A stretch of 42,833 bases of DNA from Methylobacterium indicum (GTDB lineage: Bacteria > Pseudomonadota > Alphaproteobacteria > Rhizobiales > Beijerinckiaceae), in NCBI RefSeq assembly GCF_001043895.1, contig NZ_JTHF01000232.1, positions 1 through 42,833 on the forward strand, given 5' to 3'. Positions within the stretch are counted from its first letter, which is position 1; every line of letters starts with the position of its first letter. Shown here in pieces: positions 7,405-14,965 of this stretch. Under the pieces are notes generated by a model that had not been told where the DNA came from, searched no databases, and worked only from the letters and a program-made list of their open reading frames with translations. A program made the translations under genes and the position numbers.

Positions 7405-8778
7405 ATGAACGCCGCGCCCCTCTCCGCCCCGCTCGACGTACCGTCCCGGCCCGCCCTGGGCCTGCCGGAGGTGCTGGCGCGCCTCGACCGCCTGACCGAC
7501 TGGGAACGGCGGCCGCGCGGCGGGATGCGGGTCGGCCTCGCGCCGATGCACGATCTGCTGGCCCGCCTCGGCGCGCCGCAACGCCGGCTGCGGGTGGTCC
7601 ATGTCGGCGGCACCAAGGGCAAGGGCTCGGTCAGCGCCCTGATCGAGGCCGGGCTGCTCCGGGCGGGCCTGCGGGTCGGGCGCTATGCCTCGCCCCACGT
7701 CGAATCGGTCACCGAGCGGGTCTGCCTGGGCGGCGCACCGGTGACGGAGGCGGTGCTCGCCCGGGCCCTGGCCCGGACGCTCGACGCCCACGAGGCCGCG
7801 CGGCGGGACGAGAGTGCGGGTGGCGACGCGACCTGGTTCGACGTGCTGACCGCCGCCGCCCTCCTGATCTTCGGCGAGGCGGGGCTCGACTGGGCGGTGA
7901 TCGAGGTCGGGCTCGGCGGGCGGCTCGATTCGACCAACGCGGTCGACGGCGAGGTCGCGGTGATCACCAATATCGGGCTCGAGCATACCGAGATCCTCGG
8001 CCATACCCGGGCCGCCATCGCCGCCGAGAAGGCCGGCATCCTCAAGCCCGGCGCCGCCCTCGTCACGACGCTCCCGCCGGAGGACGAGGCCGGCGCCGTC
8101 GCGGCGGGGCGCGCCGCCGCCCTCGGCTGCCCGGTGCTGCGTCCCGTCCTCCCGCCCGGCGCCTCGATCGCCGAGGAGAACGCGGCGCTCGCGGGCCTCG
8201 TCCTCGATCATCTGGGCCGGGATCATCCGGGCCTGCGCGGCCTGCGCAACCGCGGCGGCGCGCCGGTGAGCGCCGCCCTTCTCGACGGCGCGACCCGCGC
8301 GGCGGCCTGCCTGCCGGGCCGGCTCGAACGGCGGACGATCCGCAGGGCGGAAGGCCCGGTGCCGGTGGTGCTCGACGGCGCCCACGTGCCGTTCAACCTC
8401 GCGGCGGTCCTGCGCGATCTCACCCGCGCCGACGATCTCCCCGGCCCCTGCATCGCGCTGGTGGCGATGGCGGGGGACAAGGATGCGCCGGGCTTCCTCG
8501 CGGTCCTCGCCCGCCACGCCGCGAGGCTCGTCTGCACCGAGATGCCCGAGCGCCGCGGCCACGGTGCCGAGATGCTGCAAGCCCTCGCCGCGGTCGCGGG
8601 GGCCGAGGCCGAGGCGGTGGCCCTCCCGGGGGCGGCCCTCGCCCGCGCCGCGGATCTCGCCGCGGCGCGCGGGGGCTGGCTGCTCGTCACCGGCTCGCTC
8701 CACCTCGTCGGGGCGTTGCGGGGGGCGACGCAGGCCGAGGCGTATGGTCGGGGTCGGTCCCCCTGGCCGGAGCCGTGA
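7405..8778 (+). CDS. folC: Bifunctional folylpolyglutamate synthase / dihydrofolate synthase
   Basis: About 457 residues, matching FolC. The ATP-binding loop is VGGTKGKGSVSAL (about residues 65-77). It is followed by the Mur-ligase-type core: SPHVESVTERV, FDVLTAAALLIF, VIEVGLGGRLDSTNAV and ITNIGLEHTEILG. The C-terminal domain contains VVLDGAHVPFN, the conserved DGAHNP-like motif with a P-to-V change. The enzyme adds glutamate to dihydropteroate and to folates in the cytoplasm. ATG 7405 begins directly before the conserved region; the Shine-Dalgarno is weak. In many relatives folC sits after accD, but here it stands alone opposite an Lrp-type regulator. Confidence 0.9.
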   Translation: MNAAPLSAPLDVPSRPALGLPEVLARLDRLTDWERRPRGGMRVGLAPMHDLLARLGAPQRRLRVVHVGGTKGKGSVSALIEAGLLRAGLRVGRYASPHVESVTERVCLGGAPVTEAVLARALARTLDAHEAARRDESAGGDATWFDVLTAAALLIFGEAGLDWAVIEVGLGGRLDSTNAVDGEVAVITNIGLEHTEILGHTRAAIAAEKAGILKPGAALVTTLPPEDEAGAVAAGRAAALGCPVLRPVLPPGASIAEENAALAGLVLDHLGRDHPGLRGLRNRGGAPVSAALLDGATRAAACLPGRLERRTIRRAEGPVPVVLDGAHVPFNLAAVLRDLTRADDLPGPCIALVAMAGDKDAPGFLAVLARHAARLVCTEMPERRGHGAEMLQALAAVAGAEAEAVALPGAALARAADLAAARGGWLLVTGSLHLVGALRGATQAEAYGRGRSPWPEP

Positions 8779-8810
8779 TCACGGGCGACCGGTGAGACCG
8801 ATCCGCCGCG

Positions 8811-9461
8811 TCACGTCCGCGGCAGCGGGCCGCCTTTCGCCGTCACCTCCGCGCCGTGCCGCCTAGCGAGGACCGTGACGACCTGGGCCAGAACGTAGGA
8901 ATCCCGATCCAGCATCACGATGGGAATGCAGAGGGTGTCGGGGCGCCTGTGCCAGGCGTCGATCGTCGTTCCGGCCCGGAACGGATTGTGTCGCACCCGG
9001 ATCGGGGCACGCAGCGTCAGATGGAGATGGGCGAGGAAATTCGGGGTGTACACGACGCGGACCCGGGACACCGTCGCCCACGGGATCGTCGCTCCGGCCC
9101 GCCGATCCTCGATGTTCCGCGACCGGATGATCAGGACGGGCTCCGCCTGGAAGGCGTCCCGCAGGCAGGTCCAGCCCTGAGGCGGTCCCTGGACACCGAG
9201 GAGCAATCCGGCGGGGAGGCAGCCCACCACGACGACCCAGGACACCCACTCCGATGGGTGTGTCGCGACCAGCCAGAGCATCATGGCGACCATCGCCATG
9301 CAGAGCAGGCCCATGGCCAGCATGACGAGGCCGCAGAGGTACTGAAGGACCGGGCGAGTGTGGACGTCGAGCGGCAGATCCACCGGGATGGGAGGAATCG
9401 CGTAGGTCCGGCCGAAGCTCGGCAAGCCCGGCACCCGGACCGTTTCCGTGTCCTGCAGCAT
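8811..9461 (-). CDS. Hypothetical two-TM membrane protein
   Basis: About 216 residues. Two adjacent hydrophobic segments (about residues 35-58 and 63-85) are followed by a soluble domain of roughly 120 residues. That domain has alternating hydrophobic beta-like stretches: AEPVLIIRSRNI, ATIPWATVSRVRVVYT, HLHLTLRAPIRV and DTLCIPIVML. The layout (TM pair, then a domain that opens with strand-turn-W-x-x-V) is like small membrane-tethered PH-like proteins, but that is only a resemblance. ATG 9461 has no obvious Shine-Dalgarno. It lies 128 bases downstream of lrgB on the same strand, so it may be read through from that operon. Function unknown. Confidence 0.65.
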   Translation of the reverse strand: MLQDTETVRVPGLPSFGRTYAIPPIPVDLPLDVHTRPVLQYLCGLVMLAMGLLCMAMVAMMLWLVATHPSEWVSWVVVVGCLPAGLLLGVQGPPQGWTCLRDAFQAEPVLIIRSRNIEDRRAGATIPWATVSRVRVVYTPNFLAHLHLTLRAPIRVRHNPFRAGTTIDAWHRRPDTLCIPIVMLDRDSYVLAQVVTVLARRHGAEVTAKGGPLPRT

Positions 9462-9589
9462 GGCAACAACGATACGCCGATGGATGCCGTCCGACCATGC
9501 GAACGAGACGCTGCCGGGGCGGATTTTTACGTCCGCCGATGACGGAAGACGCTGCCGGCACGGGCGGTCCGATGAGAGCGGTATTCGGC

Positions 9590-10306
9590 CTACCGCAGGA
9601 ACGCCAGCGCCAGCGGCACCAGAACCGCCGTCAAAAAGGCATTGAGCCCCATGGCGATGCCCGCGAAGGTGCCGGCGACCTCGCTGACCTGGAAGGCGCG
9701 GGCGGTGCCGATGCCGTGGGCGGCGAGCCCGACGGCAAAGCCGCGGGCGCGGTAATCGGTGATGCCGAGGCGGTCGAGGAGCGGGGTCACCATGATGGCG
9801 CCGAGGATGCCGGTGAGGATCACCAGGACGGCGGTCAGCGTCGGGTCGCCGCCGAGCGCCGAGGTGATGCCCATGGCGACGCTGGCGGTGACGGATTTCG
9901 GCGCCAGCGCGATCAGGATCGGGTCCGGCACGCCGAGCAGCTTCGCCGTGCCGATGCCGGCGACGAGCGCGACCGTGGAGCCGACGGCGAGGGCCGCCAG
10001 CATCGGCACCAGCACGCGGGTCACGGTCTTGCGGTGCTCGTAGAGCGGGATCGCCAGCGCCACCGTGGCCGGGCCGAGGAGGAAGTGCACGAACTGCGCG
10101 CCCTCGAAATAGACCGCGTAGGGCGTGCGGGTGACGATCAGCACGAGGCCGACCATCCAGATCGCATGCAGGACCGGGTTCGCCAGGGGGTGGCGGCCGG
10201 TGGCGGCCGACACCCGGTCGGCGACGACATAGGCGGTGAGCGTCACGGTGAGCCACAGGAGCGGCGTCCGCGTCAGGAACACCCAGAGGGCGAAATCCCC
10301 GGTCAT
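9590..10306 (-). CDS. lrgB: LrgB/CidB family membrane protein
   Basis: About 238 residues with six or so hydrophobic segments. The LrgB core is unmistakable: FLLGPATVALAIPLYEH near the middle, then ALAPKSVTASVAMGITSALG and the C-terminal GFAVGLAAHGIGTARAFQV. The family acts with LrgA in the cytoplasmic membrane. It was first described as an antiholin-like system, and related proteins work as pyruvate or glycolate/glycerate transporters. The ATG overlaps the lrgA stop in an ATGA arrangement, so the two are translationally coupled. Transport versus antiholin role cannot be decided from sequence. Confidence 0.9.
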   Translation of the reverse strand: MTGDFALWVFLTRTPLLWLTVTLTAYVVADRVSAATGRHPLANPVLHAIWMVGLVLIVTRTPYAVYFEGAQFVHFLLGPATVALAIPLYEHRKTVTRVLVPMLAALAVGSTVALVAGIGTAKLLGVPDPILIALAPKSVTASVAMGITSALGGDPTLTAVLVILTGILGAIMVTPLLDRLGITDYRARGFAVGLAAHGIGTARAFQVSEVAGTFAGIAMGLNAFLTAVLVPLALAFLR

Positions 10307-10674
10307 CGCCCAGTCCGCTTCGCGACGAACGAGAAGGTCAGCACGGTGGCGACCAGGGCGAGCGCCGTCGAGACCACCAGGGCCACCGCCAGCGCCAGGC
10401 CGTGGGCGGCCAGCACGTCGAGCCGGCCGATCACGCCGGCGCCCGCCGGCACGAAGAGCAGCGAGAGGTGGGCGAGCAGCCCCTTGCCGGTGCGCTCGAG
10501 GGTCCCGTCGACGAGGGGCGCGGGCAGACCGCCGGGCCGCCGGTCGCGCAGGATCAGCACCCCGAGGAGCAGCGCCATGCCGACGACCGGCCCCGGCACC
10601 GGCAGCGCGAAGGTCCGTGCCAGAATCTCGCCGACGAGCTGGCACAGCAGCAGGAGCGTGAGGCTGAGGATCAT
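10303..10674 (-). CDS. lrgA: LrgA/CidA family membrane protein
   Basis: About 123 residues with four hydrophobic helices, the size and layout of LrgA/CidA. Typical sequence: LPVPGPVVGMALLLGVLIL, then LLAHLSLLFVPAGAGVI, the signature FVPAG-x-GV segment. It is the partner of LrgB and sits immediately upstream with a 4-base overlap. Its own start overlaps the end of the amidotransferase gene, so it belongs to the same transcription unit. Some members of the family assemble into oligomers in the inner membrane. Confidence 0.9.
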   Translation of the reverse strand: MILSLTLLLLCQLVGEILARTFALPVPGPVVGMALLLGVLILRDRRPGGLPAPLVDGTLERTGKGLLAHLSLLFVPAGAGVIGRLDVLAAHGLALAVALVVSTALALVATVLTFSFVAKRTGR

Positions 10675-11420
10675 GCCGCCGCCCGGGCCGGGCCGGAAAG
10701 CCAGTGGTCGAGGAAGGCGTCGAGCCAGGCCGCAACGCGGCCGTCATGCATGAACCGGCCCTCGATCTGGCGCGCCCGGTCCTGCGCGCCGGGCAGGCGC
10801 AGGCGCTCGGCGGCGCGCACGGTCCAGCGGCAGATCATGGCGTGAGTCACCTCGGGGTGGAACTGGAGCCCGAAGGCCGCCGGCCCGACCCGGATCGCCT
10901 GGGTGGGGAAGTCGTCGCCGGTGGCGAGCGTGTCGGCCCCGGCCGGGCAGGAGAACCCCTCCCGGTGCCAATGGTAGACGTGGGACGGCCAGGGCTGGCC
11001 GATCTCGCCCGCGAAGTCGCGCCCGGCCTCGGTCGGCAGGAGCGGGTAGTAGCCGATCTCGGCCCGGCCCTCCGGGTGGGCGCGAACCGGGGCGCCGAGG
11101 CACTTCGCCAGCATCTGCGCGCCGAGGCAGAGGCCGAGGAACGGGCGCTGCTCGCGCAGCGGCACCTGGATCCAGTCGATCTCGCGCCGCACGAAGTCGT
11201 CGCCGTCGTTGGCGCTCATCGGCCCGCCGAAGATCACCGCGCCGGCATGGTGCTCCAGCGTCTCGGGCAGCGGGTCGCCGAAGCGCGGGCGGCGGATGTC
11301 GAGGGGGTGGCCGCGCTCCTGGAAGAGCCGGCCGAGGCGGCCGGGGGTCGATTGCTCCTGGTGCAGGATCAGGAGCACGGGCTTGCGCGGGGCCTCCGGC
11401 GTCACGACGGAACTCGCCAT
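10671..11420 (-). CDS. Class I glutamine amidotransferase-like protein (GMP-synthase-type GATase1)
   Basis: About 249 residues, a stand-alone class I amidotransferase domain. The nucleophile elbow is FLGLCLGAQMLA (Cys about residue 97). The catalytic His/Glu pair is in LQFHPEVTHAM (about residues 190-195). GAVIFGGPMSAND corresponds to the oxyanion region. Such lone GATase1 proteins are often annotated as glutamine amidotransferase or gamma-glutamyl hydrolase-like; the acceptor is unknown. ATG 11420 overlaps the TerB-like stop by one base (TGATG), so coupled translation is expected. Its 3' end overlaps lrgA by 4 bases. Confidence 0.85.
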   Translation of the reverse strand: MASSVVTPEAPRKPVLLILHQEQSTPGRLGRLFQERGHPLDIRRPRFGDPLPETLEHHAGAVIFGGPMSANDGDDFVRREIDWIQVPLREQRPFLGLCLGAQMLAKCLGAPVRAHPEGRAEIGYYPLLPTEAGRDFAGEIGQPWPSHVYHWHREGFSCPAGADTLATGDDFPTQAIRVGPAAFGLQFHPEVTHAMICRWTVRAAERLRLPGAQDRARQIEGRFMHDGRVAAWLDAFLDHWLSGPARAAA

Positions 11421-11902
11421 CACCGGGCGGGCACCTGCTGGGCCGGCAGCCCCGCCAGGGCGACCGCCCGGGTGGCGGTGATCGCGGCATCGTCGAAGCC
11501 GAGGAGCTGGCCGACGCGCCAGACGAGATCATCCTCGAACTCGTGGACCTGGCCGTCGGCGGCGGCGACCGCCCAGGCGAGGCCGAGGAGCCCGCGCCGC
11601 TCCTCCTCCGGCAGGTCGCGGCCGATCATCTCGACGAGTTCCGCGACATCGCGGGTCTCGTCGTCGAAGCTGATGGCGCGGGCGATCAGCGCCTTCGCCT
11701 GCGCCTCGGTCGGGACGAAGCGCTGGGTCAGGAGGCGGGCGAGCCGGTCGCGCTCCACCGCCGCCAGCGTCCCGTCGACCCGTGCGACGTGCACGAGCAG
11801 GGCCGCGGCGGCGAGGTGCTGCTCGGCCTCGGCATCGAGCGGCGAGGCGGGCGCGCCGAACATCTCGGCGGCATAGGCGCGAAGGCGGGCGATCAGAGGC
11901 AT
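11420..11902 (-). CDS. TerB-family protein
   Basis: About 160 residues, mostly helical. Two diagnostic repeats of the TerB fold are visible: LVHVARVDGTLAAVERDRLA (about residues 36-55) and LAWAVAAADGQVHEFEDDLV (about 110-130). Both contain the D-G acidic turn and a following Glu that can bind a divalent metal. TerB proteins are associated with tellurite or stress resistance complexes; many stand-alone members have unknown roles. ATG 11902 lacks a Shine-Dalgarno, although the protein begins naturally there (MPLIARLRAYAAEMF). It is the first gene of the unit with the amidotransferase and lrgAB. Confidence 0.8.
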   Translation of the reverse strand: MPLIARLRAYAAEMFGAPASPLDAEAEQHLAAAALLVHVARVDGTLAAVERDRLARLLTQRFVPTEAQAKALIARAISFDDETRDVAELVEMIGRDLPEEERRGLLGLAWAVAAADGQVHEFEDDLVWRVGQLLGFDDAAITATRAVALAGLPAQQVPAR

Positions 11903-12161
11903 TGGGAGGATTGGGTTTTTCCGGCTCGTCCCATCGTCCGGTCTCGGGGGCCCAGCGTCAAGCGCCGTTCCGCGCCGACGCCCGCCCGGAGCCCTGCGCG
12001 GGCGGCAAGCCGGTTCAGGTGTCGCTTGGAAACCACCCCGGCGGAGCCGGACCACGACCGCGCCCGGTCCCGGCTCGTCGCCTCGCCGACACAGCCTTGC
12101 CAACCCGACCGCCCCCGGCTATGAGAGCGCCACCGAACGCCGCAGCGCCGGCCCGGTCGGC

Positions 12162-12237
12162 GCCGCAATAGCTCAGCTGGTAGAGCACCTCATTCGTAAT
12201 GAGGGGGTCGGGGGTTCGAATCCCTCTTGCGGCACCA
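12162..12237 (+). tRNA. tRNA-Thr (anticodon CGT)
   Basis: A complete cloverleaf of 76 bases including the encoded CCA. The acceptor arms are GCCGCAA and TTGCGGC. The anticodon stem is CCTCA/TGAGG around loop TTCGTAA, so the anticodon is CGT (12195-12197) and reads ACG. The T arm has the standard GGTTCGAATCC. It lies alone between the terB-like unit and the spermidine-synthase-like gene, transcribed on plus. Confidence 0.97.
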
Positions 12238-12446
12238 CTCGTCTCCACCACAAGCAGTTTGCGGTCATCGGCTGGATCTCGGATCCTCCGGTGTTTTTTG
12301 CATGTCCGGTCCTCTGCCGCCTGCCCCGTGCGGGTGCGGTGATCCGGCCATGAAACAAATCTTCAGCCCCTTCCCCGCATCAGCGGCGACGACGATTGTT
12401 CGCACGAGGCGCCCGCCCCTCCCCCGGCGGCGGAGAGTACCGACCG

Positions 12447-13160
12447 ATGAGGCGTTCCCGCGTGCCCGGTGCAGGCCTGGCGTCCTGGACCGAGATCGAC
12501 ACCGGCCCGATTCCCGGGGGTGGGGCCCTGCGGCTGGTGCGACGCGACGACGAGTTCCTGATCGCGGTCGACGGGATGGAGCTGATGGGCAGCCATCGCA
12601 GCGGTTCGGAGCGGGAGCTCGCGGAGCTTGCCTGCGGGGCGCTCTGCGACCATCCGGCGCCGCGGATCCTGATCGGCGGGCTCGGCATGGGCTTCACCCT
12701 GCGGGCGGCGCTCGCGAGGCTCGGGCCGCAGGCCCGGGTGGTGGTGGCGGAACTGGTGCCGGCGGTGGTGGCCTGGGCCCGCGGGCCGCTGGCGCACGTC
12801 TTTGCCGGCTGCCTCGACGATCCGCGGGTCGAGATCCGCGAGGCCGACGTCAACCGGGTGATCCAGTCCGGCCCCGAGACCTGGGACGCCATCCTGCTCG
12901 ACGTCGACAACGGCCCGCACAGCCTGGTCAGCCGGTCGAACGACCGGCTCTACGATTCCTGGGGGCTGAAGCGGGCACGCTGGAGCCTGCGGCCGGGGGG
13001 CCTGCTCGGCGTCTGGTCCGGCTGCCCGGACCGCCAGTTCAAGGCGCGGCTGCAGCGCACCGGCTTTTCCGTGACCGAGCACCGTCTCCGTTCGGAGCGC
13101 CCGGGCCGGACGCCGCACGTCGTCTGGATCGCCCGAAAGCCCGCCGCCCCGGCCGCGTGA
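12447..13160 (+). CDS. Spermidine synthase-like SAM-fold protein
   Basis: About 237 residues with a class I Rossmann methyltransferase-type fold. Motif I is PRILIGGLGMGFTLRAAL (about residues 70-87), followed by an acidic residue in VVVAELVPAVV that would hold the ribose of the cosubstrate. WDAILLDVDNGP matches the active-site D-x-x-D region of the spermidine/spermine synthase family. The tetramerisation and polyamine-gate parts of true spermidine synthases are short or absent, so polyamine synthesis is not certain. The start is ATG 12447; a GGAG lies 12 bases upstream. It is monocistronic, and a 13-bp tandem repeat follows its stop. Confidence 0.75.
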   Translation: MRRSRVPGAGLASWTEIDTGPIPGGGALRLVRRDDEFLIAVDGMELMGSHRSGSERELAELACGALCDHPAPRILIGGLGMGFTLRAALARLGPQARVVVAELVPAVVAWARGPLAHVFAGCLDDPRVEIREADVNRVIQSGPETWDAILLDVDNGPHSLVSRSNDRLYDSWGLKRARWSLRPGGLLGVWSGCPDRQFKARLQRTGFSVTEHRLRSERPGRTPHVVWIARKPAAPAA

Positions 13161-13167
13161 CGCGAGG

Positions 13168-13206
13168 GAGCGGCGACGGCGAGCGGCGACGGCGAGCGGC
13201 GACGGG
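13168..13206. repeat. Three tandem copies of a 13-bp unit
   Basis: The unit GAGCGGCGACGGC is repeated at 13168-13180, 13181-13193 and 13194-13206; only the last base of the third copy differs. It begins 8 bases after the stop of the spermidine-synthase-like gene and could vary in copy number between strains. Confidence 0.9.
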
Positions 13207-13327
13207 AAGCGCCCGACCGGATTGACGGCGGGCCGGCGCTTCCGCAACGCTCCGCCGGGGCGGCACGCGGGAGTGCCGTCTCCCGTCAGGGCGCCCCGCC
13301 TTGCCGGAGCGGACGGGTACCGGCGCG

Positions 13328-14356
13328 ATGGCGGAACGGGAGACGACGGATTTCACGCTCGGGCGGCTCGCGGCCGAGCAGCAATTCGCCCTCTGGCACG
13401 ACCTCGTGCGGCCGCTGTTCCGGGTCAGCCTCGAGACGCAGGAGGAGGCCGCCGCGTTCCGGGCCGATGTGCAGGCCGCCCCGGTCGCCGACGCGCTCCT
13501 GACCACCTGCACCGCGCGCGGACAGGTCTTCGCGCGCGACATGGGGGATGTCCGCAGCTCCGGCTGGGACCACGTCGTGATCCAGCACTACGTGTCCGGC
13601 CGCTTCGAGGGCCTGTGCGGCGACCGCACGGTGGCGGTGGAGGCCGGCGACATCAACGTCCTCGACCTCAACCGCACCTTGCGCACCCGGGCGACCGACT
13701 TCTCGAACCTGACCCTGATCCTGCCGCGGGACCGGCTGCCGATCGCGGCGACGCACGACCTGCACGGCCGGGCGCTCAAGGGCGGCGACGCGATCGCGGC
13801 CGTGATCGGCAGCCACCTGCGCAGCCTCGCCGCCCATGCCGGGTCTCTGTCGCCGCGGGAGGCGGGCAGCGCCCTCGACGCCCTCTGCCTGCTGCTCTCC
13901 GGCAGCGATCTGCGGGAGGCCGACCCGCTGGTCCGGGCCGCGGCCTCCGCCAGCGCCCACGAGCGGATCTGCGCCCATATCGACCGCCACCTCGACGATC
14001 CGGACCTGAGCCCCGCCACCCTCGCGGCCGCCTGCCGGGTGTCGCGGGCGACGCTCTACCGGCTGTTCGGCTTCGAGGGCGGGGTGATGGCCTACATCGC
14101 CGGGCGCCGCCTCGACCGGGCCTTCACGATCCTGTGCCGCCCGGAAGCCGAGCGCACCAGCATCGCCGAGGTGGCCTATCGCAGCGGGTTCACCAGCGAG
14201 ACGCATTTCAGCCGCTCGTTCCGGGGCCGCTTCGCGATGGCGCCACGGGATGCCCGCCGCCTCGCCCGCGCGGGGCTGGCCCCGGCCCGGGCGGCGATCG
14301 GCCTCGCGCCCCACGACTGGATCGGCACGATGCGCCGCCTGCGCGAGACGTTCTGA
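13328..14356 (+). CDS. AraC family transcriptional regulator
   Basis: About 342 residues. The N-terminal 200 residues look like an AraC-binding-like sensing domain (start MAERETTDFTLGRLAAEQQF; beta-rich middle with VIQHYVSGRFEGLCGDR). The C-terminal 110 residues are the two helix-turn-helix motifs. The first is LSPATLAAACRVSRATLYRLF (from about residue 228), preceded by HERICAHIDRHLDDPD. The second is TSIAEVAYRSGFTSETHFSR, then FRGRFAMAPRDAR. The inducer is unknown. ATG 13328 is preferred over an in-frame TTG at 13301 because the domain starts directly after it. It is convergent with the next small gene, with only 15 bases between their stops. Confidence 0.88.
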   Translation: MAERETTDFTLGRLAAEQQFALWHDLVRPLFRVSLETQEEAAAFRADVQAAPVADALLTTCTARGQVFARDMGDVRSSGWDHVVIQHYVSGRFEGLCGDRTVAVEAGDINVLDLNRTLRTRATDFSNLTLILPRDRLPIAATHDLHGRALKGGDAIAAVIGSHLRSLAAHAGSLSPREAGSALDALCLLLSGSDLREADPLVRAAASASAHERICAHIDRHLDDPDLSPATLAAACRVSRATLYRLFGFEGGVMAYIAGRRLDRAFTILCRPEAERTSIAEVAYRSGFTSETHFSRSFRGRFAMAPRDARRLARAGLAPARAAIGLAPHDWIGTMRRLRETF

Positions 14357-14371
14357 GCCCTCCGCGCGGTC

Positions 14372-14719
14372 CTACGGCAGCGCGCCGATCTTCTCCTTGG
14401 CACGGGTCATGGTGTCGTTGCAGGCATCCGCCTGGCCGGAACGGTCCTGCTCGCGGGCCTTGGCGATCAGGGTCCGGGCCTCGGCGATATGCGCGGCCTC
14501 CGGCTTCGTCGCCGGATCGCTCGGCTGGCCTTGCGGCGGGGCCGGCAAAGCCTTCGGCGAGCCGGTCGTCGTCGGGGTCTCCCCGGTGACCTTGGCGGCG
14601 CCGGGGCTCTCGAGCCGGCGTTCGATCGTGGCGATCTGCTCGGCGCACGGCGTCGCGGAGGCGGCGGTGGCGAGGAAAGGCAGCAGGGCGGCCGCCCCGA
14701 TCAAGATTGCGCGATTCAC
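14372..14719 (-). CDS. Small exported hypothetical protein
   Basis: About 115 residues. The N-terminus is a clear signal peptide: VNRAILIGAAALLPFLATAA with likely cleavage at ASA before TPCAEQ. The mature part has two helical stretches (CAEQIATIERRLES and AEARTLIAKAREQDRSG) around a Pro/Thr/Ser-rich linker, and two cysteines (CAEQ and ACNDT) that could pair in the periplasm. GTG 14719 is chosen because GAGGAG lies 9 bases upstream and the signal peptide starts there. It is not recognised as a named family; similar short proteins occur in Methylobacterium. No function is assigned. Confidence 0.7.
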   Translation of the reverse strand: MNRAILIGAAALLPFLATAASATPCAEQIATIERRLESPGAAKVTGETPTTTGSPKALPAPPQGQPSDPATKPEAAHIAEARTLIAKAREQDRSGQADACNDTMTRAKEKIGALP

Positions 14720-14919
14720 CGGTGACGCTCCTCGTGCGAGGCCGCCCCCTCCGGGCGACGCCGGGATGCAACGGCGCGTCGGCGTCGCGGTTCGCACGCG
14801 ACCCCTCGGCTTCGGTGTCGCAGGCCTGCCGGGCGCCCCGCCCGCCGCGGGCATCGTGGCGCTCCCGGGCACCCTGCCATTCCGGGCCGGCATGCCTCCC
14901 GGGGTCGGCTCCGTCCTAC

Positions 14920-14935
14920 AGGAGAACCTTCTCCT
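14920..14935. promoter_or_regulatory. Palindrome upstream of the MFS exporter gene
   Basis: AGGAGAA-CC-TTCTCCT: the arms pair perfectly around a 2-base centre, 30 bases before the MFS start codon. It is too tight for an RNA hairpin loop, so a protein-binding operator is possible. The candidate regulator is unknown. Confidence 0.3.
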
Positions 14936-14965
14936 CTCTTTGGGACGCCGCGAGCGGACAGCAGG

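Noticed and set aside
8773..8784. CCGTGATCACGG palindrome over the folC stop
   Set aside because: A 12-base palindrome containing the stop codon has no loop or T-run; likely chance in GC-rich DNA.
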